Source: Stromatinia cepivora (taxonomy: Eukaryota; Ascomycota; Leotiomycetes; Helotiales; Sclerotiniaceae). From it: a DNA stretch of 64,000 bases. The DNA is taken from the NCBI GenBank assembly GCA_014898415.1, contig RCTD01000025.1:496001-560000 (forward strand). The letters run 5' to 3'. Within the stretch, counting starts at the first letter, position 1; each line of letters begins with the position of its first letter. Shown here piece by piece: positions 14,799-28,055 of the stretch. The notes under the pieces are model-generated. The model was not told the DNA's origin. It made no database searches and saw nothing but the letters and a program-made list of their open reading frames with translations. The position numbers and the translations under genes are program-made.

Positions 14799-15056
14799 TC
14801 AATTAGAAATCGGAAATGGATATAATAAATCAGGGGTACGATTGTATAAAACGGAACTGTGTTTGTAGGCGTGATAATTGTATATATATCTGACTATAAT
14901 ATCGTGTATTCTGGGCCAGTAGTATTGTTGAGATAATAAGAGATAGGTTTTGTTTGTACTAGAATAAACAATAGAAACGGAATTATAGGCTTCACGAATC
15001 AGGTAAGTTTGAAGGTTGTCAACATCGGGCACCATCAGGCGGTCATCATAAAGCAA
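14799..15056 (-). pseudogene. Gypsy integrase zinc-binding domain relic
   Basis: The 85-codon frame has LIREAYNSVSIV, then TYLLLSQQYYWPRIHDIIVR, then YIYNYHAYKHSSV. In intact Gypsy integrases this is H-x4-H ... C-x2-C (LI.EAH...AH.G...T...L...YYWP.M...V..Y...C..C...K). Here the first His and both Cys positions are Tyr, as expected from C-to-T/G-to-A change of CAC and TGC codons, so zinc binding is lost. Confidence 0.7.
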
Positions 15057-15899
15057 AAGGTCATTTTGGAGTGATATATACTTATAACTTTAGATAGCTT
15101 GCATTTTGAGTATTAGTAAGCTATTTATAGTTTTATTTACTTCGATAATACAATTAACTAAATCAAATCGAAAAGCAATTTCATTCAAATCGATATTAGT
15201 AATTGCTGTTTCGTTTGAATAATACTTTTGTAAAGCTTTTTTTATGATTTCGGTATCAACTTAATTATTTTTAATAAACTACTAGAAACGATTCTTTTTT
15301 TTGATATAGTTCTGAAGATCCAACTCATCGATCTAATAGATTAAAATGTCAGCGAAAAAATTATCTTTTCCAGGGCGATACATAATGATGAAATTATAAT
15401 CGATTAGAATTTCTGTTTAGCGAGTTTATTGGACATTAAGAATCTTAATAATCATGAAATATTCGAGAGCTTTATAATTAGTATAAATTTTGATTTTATA
15501 TAATAAACCAGCGAATTCTGCTCTTCAATAATTGAGAGATCGAATGATTAATAGTATTTCCTTATTATAAACTTTGTAATTCAGTTTAGCAGCAATTATG
15601 GTTTTGGAGAAATAAACTACAGGAAACCAATCTTCATCATACTATTGTAATAATATACTAACAATTATTTCATTGGATACATCTATTTCGAGTATACAGG
15701 GGAATCGATGATTATAATATTACAAAAACGGAGCGGAGATAAGCTTTTTCTTCAAGATATTGAATACGTTTTGATATACTTCGTCAAATACGAACTTAAC
15801 ATTTACTTTAATGAATTCGTTAAAAGATTTCGTTATTATACCATAGTCCTTAATGAATCGTCAATAAAAGTTGCAAAAACCGAAGAATGATTGAATCCC

Positions 15900-17050
15900 T
15901 TTCATTATTGTCGGAAAGATCCAATTCTCAATTATTTCAATCTTTTCAGGGTTTATTTTTATTTTTTTAGTAGAGATAATAAAGTCCAAATATTTGATAT
16001 ATATAATATTGAATTCGTATTTTTTGAGATTCATTTATAAATTAACGGTTTTTAATCGTTCAAGAATTAGTTTAATATAAATTTGATATTCTTTTTCGTT
16101 TTCGAAATAGATTAGAATATTATCGAGGTATATTATATAAAAGATATTTAGATAATCGAATAGAATATTATTCATATAACATTGATAGATTACAGGATCA
16201 TTCGTTAATTCGAATAATACGATCTTGTATTTGTATAATCCATATCAAATTCAAAAGGTAGTATACTTTTCCGAAGCAGGATCCATTTTTATATGATAGA
16301 AAGTTTAACGAATATCGAATTTGGTAAAGATCTTAGTATCGAAAAGCTGAGAAAGCGTTTCGTCGATCAAAGGAAGGGAATACCGATCCTTATATATCAA
16401 GGAATTCAATAATCTGAAGTTTATATAGAATCTCAAACTATCATTGGGTTTTTTGACGAATAGAACGGATGCAGTATAAAGGACTTAATTGAGTTCAATG
16501 AAATCTTTACTAAGATTATTTATAATATATTCTTTGACGATTTCCAATTGTTTTAGGGATATCTTATAAAGTAGGCTGTAATACAAGATTTGTTCTTTTT
16601 TGTTTTTCAATATGATTTTATAATTATAAAATCGATTAGAAAACAAGATATTTGATTCATATTTAGAAAAGATTCGATAATATTATCGATATTCAAATGG
16701 TATTTCAGATTCTGAATCGATTTCGATTAGTATTCGATCGAGTTTCTTTCGAACTTTTGTATTCTTGAATTCGATCAAAGTAATTAATACTCTCTTTTCT
16801 GTATATCATTTGTTCTATTGGAAATCTATTATATCATCGAGTTTTTTCAGAATAATAATAAAGAATTCAGTTTGTTTATCTTTTTTATATTTTAATTAGA
16901 ATTTATCGGGTTTGAATATATATAGATTGAGAACTTTGGGCGATATACAGGGAAGGCATTTGTAGATCTGTAATAATGGTATGATTGATTGGGAAGGAGA
17001 TGGATTAAATTTGAAAGGAATCGGAACCTTTTCCTTTTCAACAAAAGTTT
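15900..17050 (-). pseudogene. Gypsy reverse transcriptase relic
   Basis: On the minus strand near 16150-16100 the translation FDYLNIFYIIYLDNILIYFE corresponds to the F-x-D-x-Y-L-D-x-F-V-I-V-Y-L-D-D-I-L-I-Y box of Gypsy RT; the second aspartate of YLDD is now Asn. Flanking sequence reads as thumb and RNase H with stops. Confidence 0.65.
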
Positions 17051-19420
17051 GTATTGCATTTATACTTGAAGATTTTTGTTGTATATCATCAACTACGATT
17101 AATCTGTTTAATTATGAATCTCTTCGATTTCAATATTCTTCAAACTAATCATTTCGTCGATCAATATCTTATTAGATTAATCGATCGATCTTTTATTTGC
17201 GAAAGAATGATTAAATAATAAAGAAATTATTCGAATAGAAGATAATACAGAATTTCTCTTTAGATTATTCAAAATATCTATTGAAACAATCGAGTTTCGT
17301 TCGAATCTTTGATAATCAAAGTCTACCTAAAATAATATTATAACTCTCTAATTCAATAATAAGGAAAGGGACAAAAGATTGTTCACAATCATCGATCATT
17401 AAATTAAGGAATATGAAATAGATAATAATATGGCCTTGTATACCATTATACCCTTTAACTTCAATTGAAGCTTTAAACAATATAATTCTAGATTTAAATA
17501 TAGGAAATAAACAAATAAAAAATATAATATTAATAAAAACAAATCCATTTACTCCAAAATCAATAAATACTTTTGATCGATAAATATAACCATTTTTCGA
17601 AAAGTTGTAAGGGAAAATAAATACTTCTCCTCCTATAAGTTTAATTAAATCAAGAAATCTTATATCCTATATAATACTTAGAATAGAGATGAAATCTAAA
17701 CATTTGGTTTTAAACATTTTTCTTTTTCTAAACAAATATTCTGTATAACTTTAATTATAATTTCTAAACTGAAATCTTCTTCGGTATCCTGATATTCTTC
17801 GAATTCTTTTGCTTCTTTTTATACTATCTCGATCTTATTGAGGTTATCAATATAAGGCATCGATATATATACTGCTTTAGGAAAGGGAAAGAACAATGAA
17901 CATTTGAAATTCGAATAATTATTGGATACAATGAAACTAGTATATCCGGAAAGAGTATTCCGGAATAGAAATAGTTTTGGGAACATAAAGATTCCAAAAT
18001 TAAAATTATTAAAACTCCGAAAAAGTTGCAAAAAGTTCATAGTAATTATTGATTTACAAATAACTACAGGAGCTTCTCGATTAATACAATATCAGTTTTG
18101 TTTTCATAATAAAACTTTATTTTGATCTATTCTAATAAATATATTCGCAAATTCTTTTATAATCTTACAATCCTTAATAGATATTATTATTATTCACAAA
18201 AGAAAATCGGAAATCTTCTATTCGAAATCCCTAAATAGAATCTTATCATCGGTAATCTCTGTTTGGGTAGCAAATAATCTGAATTTCCTATATCATTCTA
18301 GAAAATTACTATATCGAATTGTATTAGGTATGATCCACATTTTGTATTGAAAGCGAGCATCATCGATTTCGATCGGGTTCCGATAGATCGCTGTAAGTTG
18401 TTCGATTAATTCGAATATTGTAAATCAGGGTATTTATATGTAAAGAGTATGATAATATACTTATACTTTCAATTCGATTTAATCGATTATATATATATAA
18501 TGTTGTGTTTCATTTTTAAGTGATATAATATATAATTCGAGTTGTTCTATGATTAATAATTATCATAAATTAATTTTAGGTTCAATATTATCGCTAAGTT
18601 TAGTAATAAGATTTGTAGGTTTTGGTATATATATATTTTGTTATGAGTTGTGATTAATATAGGAATACAATCTTGATCGGTTAGATCGGCTTTTTGAATA
18701 AAGGGATCCCTGATTATTAAATGAATCGTTATTTTTTGAAAAGAAAAGAGAATCTTCGGAGGACCTTTAATGATCAAATCGTTTGATCAAAGTTTTCTTC
18801 CTTTAACTTCAGGATCTTCGGGTTTGTTTAAATAAAGGTCCTTGAATTTCGATTAAAGGAATAAAGGGAATTCTAGGTATTGTTGTTGATTTGAATATCT
18901 ATATAAATATTATTTGGAATTCAGAAAGAGATTGCATTGTTGCAGAGTTCGTCGTTATTATAGTTTTCAATTGTCGATTCTCCTCTTTCAAACTCATAAC
19001 CATTGTATAGAGATCTTATAATTGTAATAATAATTCGAAAGGAGCAATTGAATCATTGAAAATATTGGCTTTATATATTGGAATCTTCTCTTTATCAGTC
19101 TTCTTTCTTTTAATAATAACGTTATCCAATCCTGTATTCATATTTTCTTCGAAGGGTTATTGAAATAATTGAGGAGAAGGAGAAGGTTCCTCAGAATATA
19201 TTTTCAAAGGTTTGGAGTGTATAGAAAAAGGAATTCGTTGTATTATGAAAGTGATGGTATACTTCTAAAGGTGTTTATATCTTCATCGATTAAATCGAAA
19301 TAGATCTTCTTTCTTTGAATATAACATTTGTAAAAATTCATTTAAGAAGGTATTATTAAAGTGAAATATTATTTGGGAGATTATTAAATAATCGAATGCT
19401 TGTAAATGAATTGTAGATAA

Positions 19421-19702
19421 TGTAATGTATAAGAGCTGTAATAGAACTGAATAAACAGGATCAATTATGTTCTTTAGAATCTACAATTGAAGAACTATAG
19501 CTTATAAGGAGCAATTAGATATATATATACAAATACTTATTCGTAAGTTGCGGGATTGTATATATATATTATTAGGGTCACCATTTTACTATACTAAATT
19601 ATATGAATCGTAATGTATATGCACGGACGATCAGCTTATCAATAGATGTGGGAGATAAGAGATATCATGTGGTTAGCCTCCTGTGGTTCACGATTCGTGA
19701 CA
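19421..19702 (-). repeat. Gypsy 5' LTR (282 bp)
   Basis: Partner of 12668-12949; starts TGTAATGTATAAGAGCTG, showing G-to-A/C-to-T changes relative to the solo LTR at 29095. Directly followed by the ATAAT duplication. Confidence 0.9.
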
Positions 19703-19707
19703 ATAAT

Positions 19708-20200
19708 AACAATAAAGCTTTTACCAACGAATATTCAATAATACATACATTTTGGAGATATTTTAAATCAAAATATACCAGAGTTAATATAATCACAATT
19801 AATATATATATAACAATGATCCAGAACTTCAAATTCCAATTTAATACCCATCCCGATATAATTATTATCGAAACCTGGGACAAACTGAAAAAGTACAAAA
19901 GGAAACTAGGAACTATAGACAAAAGCTATCAATCAACATATCAAAATACTGCCTTGTTTTTGGTTTTAACATATAATCTTTTAATCGATTATCAAGAAAT
20001 AATGGATATATTAAATATCCAAATCAGTTTTAATATTGATAATAAAATCAAGTATTTATAGGTTAAGGAATTTCGTTTTAAGGATGGATCAAAATTAGTA
20101 CAAATTGCGAAAAAATCTAGATATACTTTTCGATATCAAGAATCAGATTTCGAGATCCCAAACAATATTTGCAATCTATATTAAAGGGAAGATCATTATA
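19708..20200 (+). pseudogene. Copia-A gag (UBN2-like) and zinc-knuckle relic
   Basis: After the Gypsy insertion gag resumes: FWRYFKSKYTRVN, then NFKFQFNTHPDIIIIETWDK, KYKRKLGTIDKSY and ALFLVLTYNLL, matching Copia gag polyprotein (UBN2/DUF4219 type). It continues to a CNLY-REGH-IRD segment (about 20165-20205), a remnant of the C-x2-C-x4-H-x4-C knuckle. The first part of gag lies left of the Gypsy at 12130-12667. Copia-B carries the homologous stretch at 31130-31800. Confidence 0.65.
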
Positions 20201-20419
20201 TATAAGACTATCTGTATTTAATATGAATCAGCAAACTCCTTTACAATTACTTTCGTTACCAAAAAAGAAGGGGATCATCGAATTCGAAGAAGGTTCATTT
20301 CAATAAGAAAGACCAAATATACTCTATTAACAATATCTCTGAATCAAATTCCGATATTAAGGATATGATGGAGAAAGATTACAATTTGATAAAGAAAATC
20401 ATTAATAAAGCTTCCCCTA

Positions 20420-21240
20420 ACAAATAATATACTGATATAGGCGCTTTTTTATATATGTCTGATCAATCTTCATTATTCAGATCAATAAAACCTATTGTTA
20501 AATAAAGGATAAAGATTAATGGGAAAATGATGTATTGTCGTTATTGGGGTTTAATGAATATAGTATACAAAGATAATTCTAAAATGCTACTTTCAAATAT
20601 ATTATATGTATTAGGGCTAAAAGTAAACTTACTATCAGAAAAAAGGATCTGCGAAACAGAGTTGCAAAAGGAATTCAATTCTTATTATATATATTTCAAG
20701 AAGGACAATAAGAAAGTCATCTGTATTAGAATGCAAGACAGAATGTATATAGTTTTATATATAACTAAAGGATATAAGGATACAGCTTTCTGTTCTAATG
20801 TATACCAAAATGATCAGGAAAAAGGTTTTTCTTCAAAGATAATCGATAATACCAAAAATATCGATAACGAATTAATACTCAAAAAGAAAAAAAAATACCT
20901 ATTATAACATCGAAAATTCAATTATCTAGATCCAAACAAGATCAAGAATCTATATAAAATATCCAATATAACCAAACCGATAAAGATCCCAACTGAATTA
21001 GATATCTACGAAATGTATATACTTATCAAAATGATCAATCATATTCCGAAGCAATTGAATCTACACAAATCAAAGAGACTTGAACTTATATATTTCGATA
21101 TTACAAAATCATTCCCAAAATCGATTCAAGGGAATCGTTATTTCATATTGATCATTAACAATTGTACAAGAATAAATTGGATTATATTATTTAAACAAAA
21201 AGATAATATAATTTAAACATTGAAAACTTGGAAAAAGGAG
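20420..21240 (+). pseudogene. Copia-A protease and start of integrase
   Basis: YTDIGAFLYMSDQ (about 20430-20465) matches the Copia protease active site D-T-G-A-S-x-H-M with Thr changed to Ile. Further on, MLLSNILYVLGLKVNLLSEK is the conserved 'L-x-N-V-L-Y-V-P-x-L-x-x-N-L-L-S' segment. From 21013, LNLHKSKRLELIYFDITKSF and GNRYFILIINNCTRINWI are the beginning of the integrase core (D-I-x-G-P-F, Y-F-x-x-F-I-D-D), with the second Asp pair changed to Asn. Confidence 0.7.
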
Positions 21241-22462
21241 ATGAAATTAATTATTGAAGAAAAGATCATTATAATCAGGACTAATAATATACCAGAATTC
21301 CTATAAGTTATTCATAAATGATTATCAGGTACACAATCCGAAATTATAACAATTGCCTCTTTATATCAAAACAAATCCGCAGAATAGAATATAAGGATTG
21401 CAGAGACAGATATAAAAGCAATATTAAAAAAAGCTAGATTATTATTAGAATTTTGGGATAAAACTATAAAGCATAATATTTATATCAGGAATTGTATTAA
21501 TATTAATCCTGATATAAACAGAATAGATCGATTCTTTATAGAAACTTTTATAAATACAATACCAAATATAAAGATATACAAAATCTAAAGGAACAAATAT
21601 TATATTTATATCAATCCCAAGATTATTCCGAAAGGGCAGAAACATAATAAATTACGGGACACTTCGAAAATCAGTATATTTCTAAAATACTCAAAAGTTA
21701 TTAAATAAATATATCAAAATATATTCTCCAGAATTAGATTATATATTTCGATTAAACAAAATAATCATAAATGAATTTCATCAAGAAAGAGATTTGAATT
21801 TTAAATTAAGAAATTATGAATCAAACTCACAAAAAACAAAGAATATAGAATCAGATTGAAAATCTTATAATAGATCAATAGTAAACAAAGTATCTTCTTT
21901 ATTCTCAATACCAAACATGATATTTATATCATCTTCATTCTAAATGTTCTCTCTAATAGATATTATATCGAATTCAATAATTATATTAAACACCCTAATT
22001 ATCGAATTAAGATCAAATAAATTAGATATATCAATATCAATATATAATGAAGATAAAGATAATAATATCCAAAAAACAAATCAAGAATCTTTTTCCAAAG
22101 ATATTTCAAATATCGAATCCATCATTTCAAAAAGTCCAGTCCAAAAATCAATTTCTACAAACCCTGAATCTATACCAAAAGCAAAATTTAAAATTATTTT
22201 AAATTTTGCTGATAAATCTATTTCAATAGAATCAAAAAGCAAAATAAATCCACAATTATCTGAAATCGAATAAAAGAATGAAATAGATTTTAAAGACGAA
22301 CTCCTAAGGTATTTAATATGAAAACAGAAAAAAGATATAGAACAAAATCCTAAAGAAAAATAGGAAAGTAAGATTATAAAGATATTGATTGTGATATCTA
22401 TATAAACTAAAATTCAAGAAAGTATAGAATATATTATAATTATAATCTTAATTATTTACAAA

Positions 22463-24180
22463 ATGGATCCTTATATCAAAGACAAGATCGTTTCAGATTT
22501 CATGATTTCATTGATAAATACAGATAATACAGAAAGTATAATATATCTAATCAAAGAAGTTCTAAAAATCAAAATACCAAGAACTTATAAGAAAGCAATA
22601 TCGAATCGAGAATATTCTGAAAAATGGAAAGAAACTATCCAAAAGAAAATCATATCTTTGATTCAAAATAGTATTTGGAAAGAATATATATTCCCTAAAG
22701 AAAGTAATCTGGTTTCAACAAAATAGATATTTACAATTAAAATTAAGAATAACAAAGTAGAATAATTCAAAGCAAGATTAATGATTCGAAGATTCAATCA
22801 AATACTAGAAAAGAATTACAACGAAACATTTGTATCAACAATAAAACTAAATATACTCAGATTATTCCTAACTATCATTGCAAAAGAAAATTTGGAATAT
22901 TCACATTTCGATATCAAAAATGCCTTTACCGAATCATATTTAAAAAAAGAAATCTACCTTAAACCATCCTAAGGTATCAAAATCAAAAAGGGATATATAC
23001 TACAAGTTTTACAAAGTCTATATAATTTAAAACAAATTGAAAGGGATTGGAATTTATTATTGAAGAAAGAGCTTTTAGATATAGATTTTATACAAAGTTT
23101 GATAGATCTATATTTGTATACATCCAAAAACCATAATATAATATTACTAGTATATATCGACGATATCATTATTGTATCATACACATCATTACAAATCATT
23201 TAATTCGATGAAAAGCTATCGATTCGTTTTAACATTAAGAATCTAAGAGAGATTAATAAAATCCTAAATATTAGAGTTATTCGCAATAGAAAAGTATATA
23301 CATTAATTATAAATCAAAAAGAATATCTCAATATTATACTAACCAAATACAATATTACATATAAACAATATCAAATTAAGAAACTGTCAATAATAGATTA
23401 TACTTATCTTCGATTAACAATTAATAATAATGAATTAATAGATATAAACGAATATCAACAATGAATAGAAAATATAATTTATTTAATAATATATACTCGA
23501 TTAGATATAACATTTTTAATTGGAAGACTTTTATAATTTATGACAAAACCAGCAAAATATCATATTATAACTTTGAAAAATCTGATGCAATATCTACGAT
23601 CAATAATCAAACAAAAGCTATAATTCAGGCCAAAGGAAATACAATCTGATATCTATAAAGAATACAATATGCCTGATAATACAATAAAGGTATATATAGA
23701 TATAGATTGGGCTAATAACAAACATAACCGGAAAAGTATTTCAGGGGAAATTGTAATATTCTACAAAGGCTCTATATCGTAGACTAATAAGAAATAAGTG
23801 TCTATAGCTACCTTTAATACAGAATCAGAATATATTGCGATAATAATATTCATCAAATAAAGGAGATAGATTATACAAATACTCAAAGATCTATTCAAAT
23901 CAAGTTATATTGAAAAAAACAGAAATACAATTCAAATATTTAATGACAATCAAGGCGTTTTAGCTTTAACCAAGAATCCATATTTGTATGAACAATCCAA
24001 ACATATAAATATCAATTATCATTTCATTAAGGATTTAATAGAAAAGAAGAAAATCGCCATTAATTATATCAATACATACGATATAATTGCCAACGGAATA
24101 ACGAAGCCTTATACAAAGATTACTTTCAAAAGATTCAAGAAAATATTGGGATTAATAGTTTAAAAGAATTGAATAAGATA
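22463..24180 (+). pseudogene. Copia-A reverse transcriptase and RNase H relic
   Basis: Starts with YKKAISNREYSEKWKE (the 'P-x-T-Y-x-E-A-x-x-S-x-x-x-x-x-W' RT entry), then NYNETFVSTIKLNILRLFL and FDIKNAFTESYLKKEIYL. The active site near 23152-23166 still reads YIDD, unlike that of Copia-X. RNase H continues to NDNQGVLALTKNP (about 23940-23985) and NGITKPYTK (about 24090-24120). Stops and missing starts show it is dead. Confidence 0.75.
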
Positions 24181-24366
24181 TTTTTAATAAAGGAGTATTA
24201 GAAATGAGGCTATTATAGGATTAGAATTGAGGTTATGAGACCATAATGATATACAAACCATATTTGGGGATAACCTCAATTCTACTTCTATTAGAATTAT
24301 AGATCCTTAGTTCAACCTATATAGTCAACAATACTACTACTTCCTGCACCAAAAGTTAATATATAT

Positions 24367-25880
24367 TATATTTCAAAATCAAATAGATGATCATTTATTT
24401 TATAAAAATAATATATAAAATATACAAAAGATAACTTCGATTCAGAAGAAAGTATTAATAAATTGAATATTAATACAAAAATCATTAAATACTAGTTCTA
24501 TTCATCGAAAAATAAAGAAAATGAATGAAAATCTTTTCGAAGTAAAAAAAGATAATTCTTTATTTGGAAAACAATGGATACAGAATTTTTTGAAAAAGAA
24601 TCCTGAAATTAAAACCAAAAGATAATATCGAATCGATTTTATATATATTTCAAATACTATGAATGAAATTATTGATAAATAATTTGAAAAGCTTAATTCG
24701 CTTTTGATTAAATATATTAAATCCGAAAACCAATAGAATATAAATGAAATTGATATTATAAAAGATTAGGGTTTAAATAATTTAGTAATAGAAAATTCAG
24801 AATATCATTTTATTCAAAAAAAATAATCTAATTTAAGAATCTGGATATCTTTTATTGAATATATTTCAATAATAGGATAGACATTCAAATTATTTATTAT
24901 TTTTAAAGGAAAATATATACAACAATAATGATTTCTTATAGATTTTATTTTATATAAGGAATAGAAGTTTATTATTACAAATAATAAATGGATAATAGAT
25001 ATTACAAAATTTGAATAATTAAAAACAATCTTTATTCCTCAAACTATCCCTTCCCGATTTAAAGAAACTAGATTATTTATATTAGATGATTATAGAAATC
25101 ATAAAACCATTGAATTTATACTTGAATATTTCAAAAACAATATTTATCTTCTATTTCTATTATTATATATATTATATATATTACAATTATTAAATTTATC
25201 AATATTTTTATTTCTTAAAAATGTTTATAGATATTATCTTAACAAATTGAATTCTTTATTGGATTCTTCAATAATTGAGAAATGTAGCTTTTTTGTCTAT
25301 TATCAAAAAGCTAGAATAAAGAATTTGATAGTTTATAATATCAAATCTAAATGGAAAACTTCTAATTTATAATTTCAAAACTATATTAAGTTTCTTATAA
25401 ATTGTTTATTACTTGAGAATAATAACAATGAAGTTCTAAATCAAAATCCTGTTTCAGATGATAATCTTCAATATCAATGGAATATAAAATCATCTTTTAT
25501 TTTATAGAAAACCCTTTAAAAAATATCAAATCTTCGAAAATATATATATATAATGATTTAAGAAAAAAAGATTGATCTTCTAATTCATCGATTGTTATTT
25601 TATAAGATTATAAAAGGTTTTGATATTAAAGATTATAAACTTATATAATCAAAATATCGAATAAAACAATTGAAATATAAATTAAAACAGATTATATCTT
25701 AAAAAAGATGAATAATAAAAACTAATCCGAATTCGAAGTTTGTAGGGATTAAAGTTATTCGGAAAATGTAAATTGAGATTAGGGATTATGAAATTGAAAA
25801 GAATGATTCTAATAATGATTATGAAACAGATATTATAGAGGATTTTATTGAAATAGAATAATTGTTGAATTATTAAAGTT
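24367..25880 (+). pseudogene. pogo-1 transposase, CENP-B-type HTH and DDE domain relic
   Basis: Downstream of Copia-A the transposase resumes: SLFGKQWIQNFLKRNPEIKT (about 24560-24620) is the CENP-B-like DNA-binding end; NINEIDII occupies the place of the Y-N-M-D-E-T-G box, so the first catalytic aspartate has become asparagine; IFIPQTIPSRFKETRLFILD (25030-25090) followed by DYRNHKT matches the second catalytic aspartate context (LILDGHGSH); then NNIYLLFL and LNKLNSLLDSSII. Stops interrupt the frame. The terminal repeat follows at 25910-25939. Confidence 0.75.
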
Positions 25881-25941
25881 TAAAATTTATATAATGATAT
25901 TTTCGAGATAGGGGTGGCCCGAAAGTGGGGTATTAAACTTA

Positions 25942-26081
25942 ACCCTCATTTCGTAGTTGAGGTTCGTAACACAAGTTATTCGAATTTTTACTAAAGTTGA
26001 TTGTAAAAAAACTTTAATTGGATTATAAAGGGTTTGAAAGATTCAGGAATTAATAAGTTCTAAAAAAACAAATAAAGAAAT
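25942..26081. other. unassigned 140-bp segment between pogo-1 and Copia-X copy 2
   Basis: Should belong to pogo-2 if that element encloses both neighbours, but I could not match its translation to the pogo core. No gene seen. Confidence 0.4.
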
Positions 26082-26390
26082 TATCACGGGATAGTATAAT
26101 TACAGAGCACTTTCAGGGATCGGGGAATAAATGATATATATAATTGATAAAATAAAAGAATTGAATGATTTGCCCTTAATTATATGAATCAAGAGTTGTA
26201 TATATAAAACAAATAAATAATTATTTAATTAATATATATTTTAATTAAACTAGATCTTTGTTTATTAATATATCAGGATCATTTTATCAATCGATAGATT
26301 AGTAAAGATTAGAAGATCCTTTATTCTAATTGAAAAGTATACATTTTGATTTTTTATAGGATATAAAGGATTACAAGGCTTTCTGTAATA
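26082..26390 (-). repeat. Copia-X copy 2, 3' LTR (309 bp)
   Basis: Plus-strand start TATCACGGGATAGTATAATT, end TTTCTGTAATA. Strongly A/T-shifted relative to 36876-37184. Confidence 0.85.
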
Positions 26391-26759
26391 TATCCTTTAA
26401 ATCGAAAAACGATTTGAAATAAATAAAAAGATATAGAAAATGATAATTCATATAATTCATGAATGAATATACAAAGCGATTATAAATAAATATCAACAAA
26501 GGAGTAATATAATATATAAACCTGAAATGATTTTGGTATTTTTGGAATAAGAAAGAATTTGATTATATATAAATCACAAATTTCTTTTGATCTTTAGCTT
26601 ATTATTTGCAATATTCTTCGAAATTAAGATTTTGAATAATAAAAAGAAAGTTTTTTATTAAAAGAATATAGAAAAATGATTGATTTTGTAATGTAGCAAT
26701 TAAGAATATATATAATTGCTAAATTATAGTATATTGATTATAATAATGAAATAAAATGA

Positions 26760-28055
26760 ATGAATTTTTAAAGATATATAAATCTCTTTTTCATATTTTC
26801 GTTTTTGTTTTAATCAAGTTTTTATTAATTATTATTATTGTCGGGACAACTGTACACGGGGAAGTGAAGCTTATCAACGAACGTATAGAACTCTTTGTTA
26901 ATACGTTTTGATTTGCCTAGAGAGCTAGAATCTATGGAGGGTGAAGATCTATATAATGGTGCATGCCGAGGCACTAGTGCGAGCACTAGTGCGCACATGA
27001 TCCTTACCATCCTTACCATCCTTACCATGCACGTGATTCATATTCCGACAATTATATTTAAGATTTCGGGATTTAAAAAGATTAAGCAAATGAATCTCAA
27101 TTGTATTAAGCAAACAACAATTGAGAAAAAAGCTTTGAGAAAATTGAATATAAAAAAAGATCTTAATATTCCTTTAAAAGATTAATAAATCAAATAAAGA
27201 AAATTAATGAATTTAATATAGATAATGAATCAAGATATCGATCTTCAGAAGTATAATTTAATCAAATCTGTTTCTAGAATGATACACAATCATTTATTTC
27301 AGAAATCATTCTTTCTTATCAAAGAAATTGTTATTCGTTGTAATCAATTGTTTGTTATAGATTCAAATAATAATTTGAAGGTAGATTTCATTTTTGAATT
27401 CTATTGTATAATTGAAAGGTTTTATTAATTCTATATTTGTAATTATCGAAATAAAGATTATTTGATAAAGAAAAGAAAAGAGAAAGGGTTTCTTTATTTG
27501 ATAACAATAATCCATTCGATTCTTCGATATCAGGTTTTTCAGACAATGAATTAGATAAAGAAAAGAAAGAAAAAAGATCATCGAAAATTGCTAGTTTTTT
27601 AATCAAAACAAAAAATAAAAGGAATTGTAGGGAAAAAAACGATTATTCATATATTCGATATATAAATTCATTAATCATTAAAAAATATAATTTCTACAAT
27701 GAATATTTTATTGATTCTTTTAAACCGAATAATCATTAATATTAGAATTATAATATTTATCCATATATTCCTTTGCCAGTTTTTCTTTATCCTTTGATAG
27801 ATTACTATATTGTCATTTATCGACAAAATTCGAAAATAAGTTCTTTATTTACCCTCCATCTTTATAATATATTGATCATTAATTATATAATCCAAATAAA
27901 GATATAAAATTACAATAAAAATGATATTGAAAATCAAAAAGAAAAAAGAAATTATTCTTTTACCCTTATATTATTATTCCTCTTTTTCTTATTATATTAT
28001 TCATCAAAATCCTTAAAAAGTTGAGTAAAAGAAGTATATTATAATTTCGAAGAAT
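26760..28055 (+). pseudogene. second copy of the Copia-X antisense reading frame
   Basis: Plus-strand homologue of the minus-strand frame at 6774-7858. ATG at 26760, then interrupted by the solo LTR (26839-27050). After it: KISGFKKIKQMNLNCIKQTT, QDIDLQKYNLIKSVSRM and the part-1 stop at 27426-27428; part 2 resumes 62 nt on with SLFDNNNPFDSSISGFSDNE and KYNFYNEYFIDSFKPNNH. The two copies differ mostly by conservative or A/T-shifting changes and hold frame over about 350 codons. Product unknown. Confidence 0.45.
26839..27050 (-). repeat. solo LTR of family 'Z' (212 bp)
   Basis: On the minus strand starts TGTCGGAATATGAATCACGTG and ends TTGTCCCGACA. Flanked by an exact ATTAT duplication (26834-26838, 27051-27055). 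Contains three copies of ATGGTAAGG and an inverted GCACTAGTGC pair. Much less A/T-shifted than its surroundings. A near-identical copy is at 37399-37610; no internal region of the family is present. Confidence 0.9.

Larger units (their letters stand above)
12668..19702 (-). mobile_element. Ty3/Gypsy chromovirus-type retrotransposon (7,035 bp), nested in Copia-A
   Basis: 282-bp LTRs at 12668-12949 and 19421-19702 (+ strand start TGTGACGCACAAG, end ATTCGTGACA). An exact ATAAT duplication (12663-12667 and 19703-19707) interrupts the Copia-A gag, whose sequence resumes cleanly when compared with Copia-B. Coding is on the minus strand: RT near 16.1 kb, integrase zinc region at 14.8-15.06 kb, chromodomain-like end at 13.6-13.9 kb. 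The polypurine tract (reversed CTACCCCCCCCTTC, 12950-12963) lies next to the left LTR, so that is the 3' LTR. RT before integrase identifies Gypsy. All frames are broken. Confidence 0.92.
11839..24361 (+). mobile_element. Ty1/Copia retrotransposon 'Copia-A', nested in pogo-1 and split by a Gypsy element
   Basis: 166-bp LTRs at 11839-12004 and 24196-24361 begin TGTTGGAAATGAGG (RIP-altered to TATTAGAAATGAGG on the right) and end TTAACA/TTAATA. An exact TATAT duplication flanks it (11834-11838, 24362-24366). Subtracting the nested Gypsy gives about 5.5 kb, typical for Copia. A primer-binding-like start GGTTATAAGATTCG follows the left LTR and AATAAAGGAGTA precedes the right LTR. Gag, protease, integrase, RT and RNase H relics occur in that order. 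Copia-B at 30491 is a truncated relative. Confidence 0.9.
11586..25939 (+). mobile_element. Fot1/pogo-like DNA transposon 'pogo-1', interrupted by Copia-A
   Basis: Left end TA|AGTCTAATACCCCACTTTCG and right end, reversed, TA|AGTTTAATACCCCACTTTCG match for about 30 bp, begin with AGT like Fot1, and are flanked by TA (11584-11585 and 25940-25941). Removing Copia-A (11839-24361) and its 5-bp duplication leaves about 1.83 kb, the normal Fot1 size. The transposase N-terminal helix-turn-helix is left of Copia-A and the DDE domain is right of it. Many in-frame stops: inactive. Confidence 0.85.
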
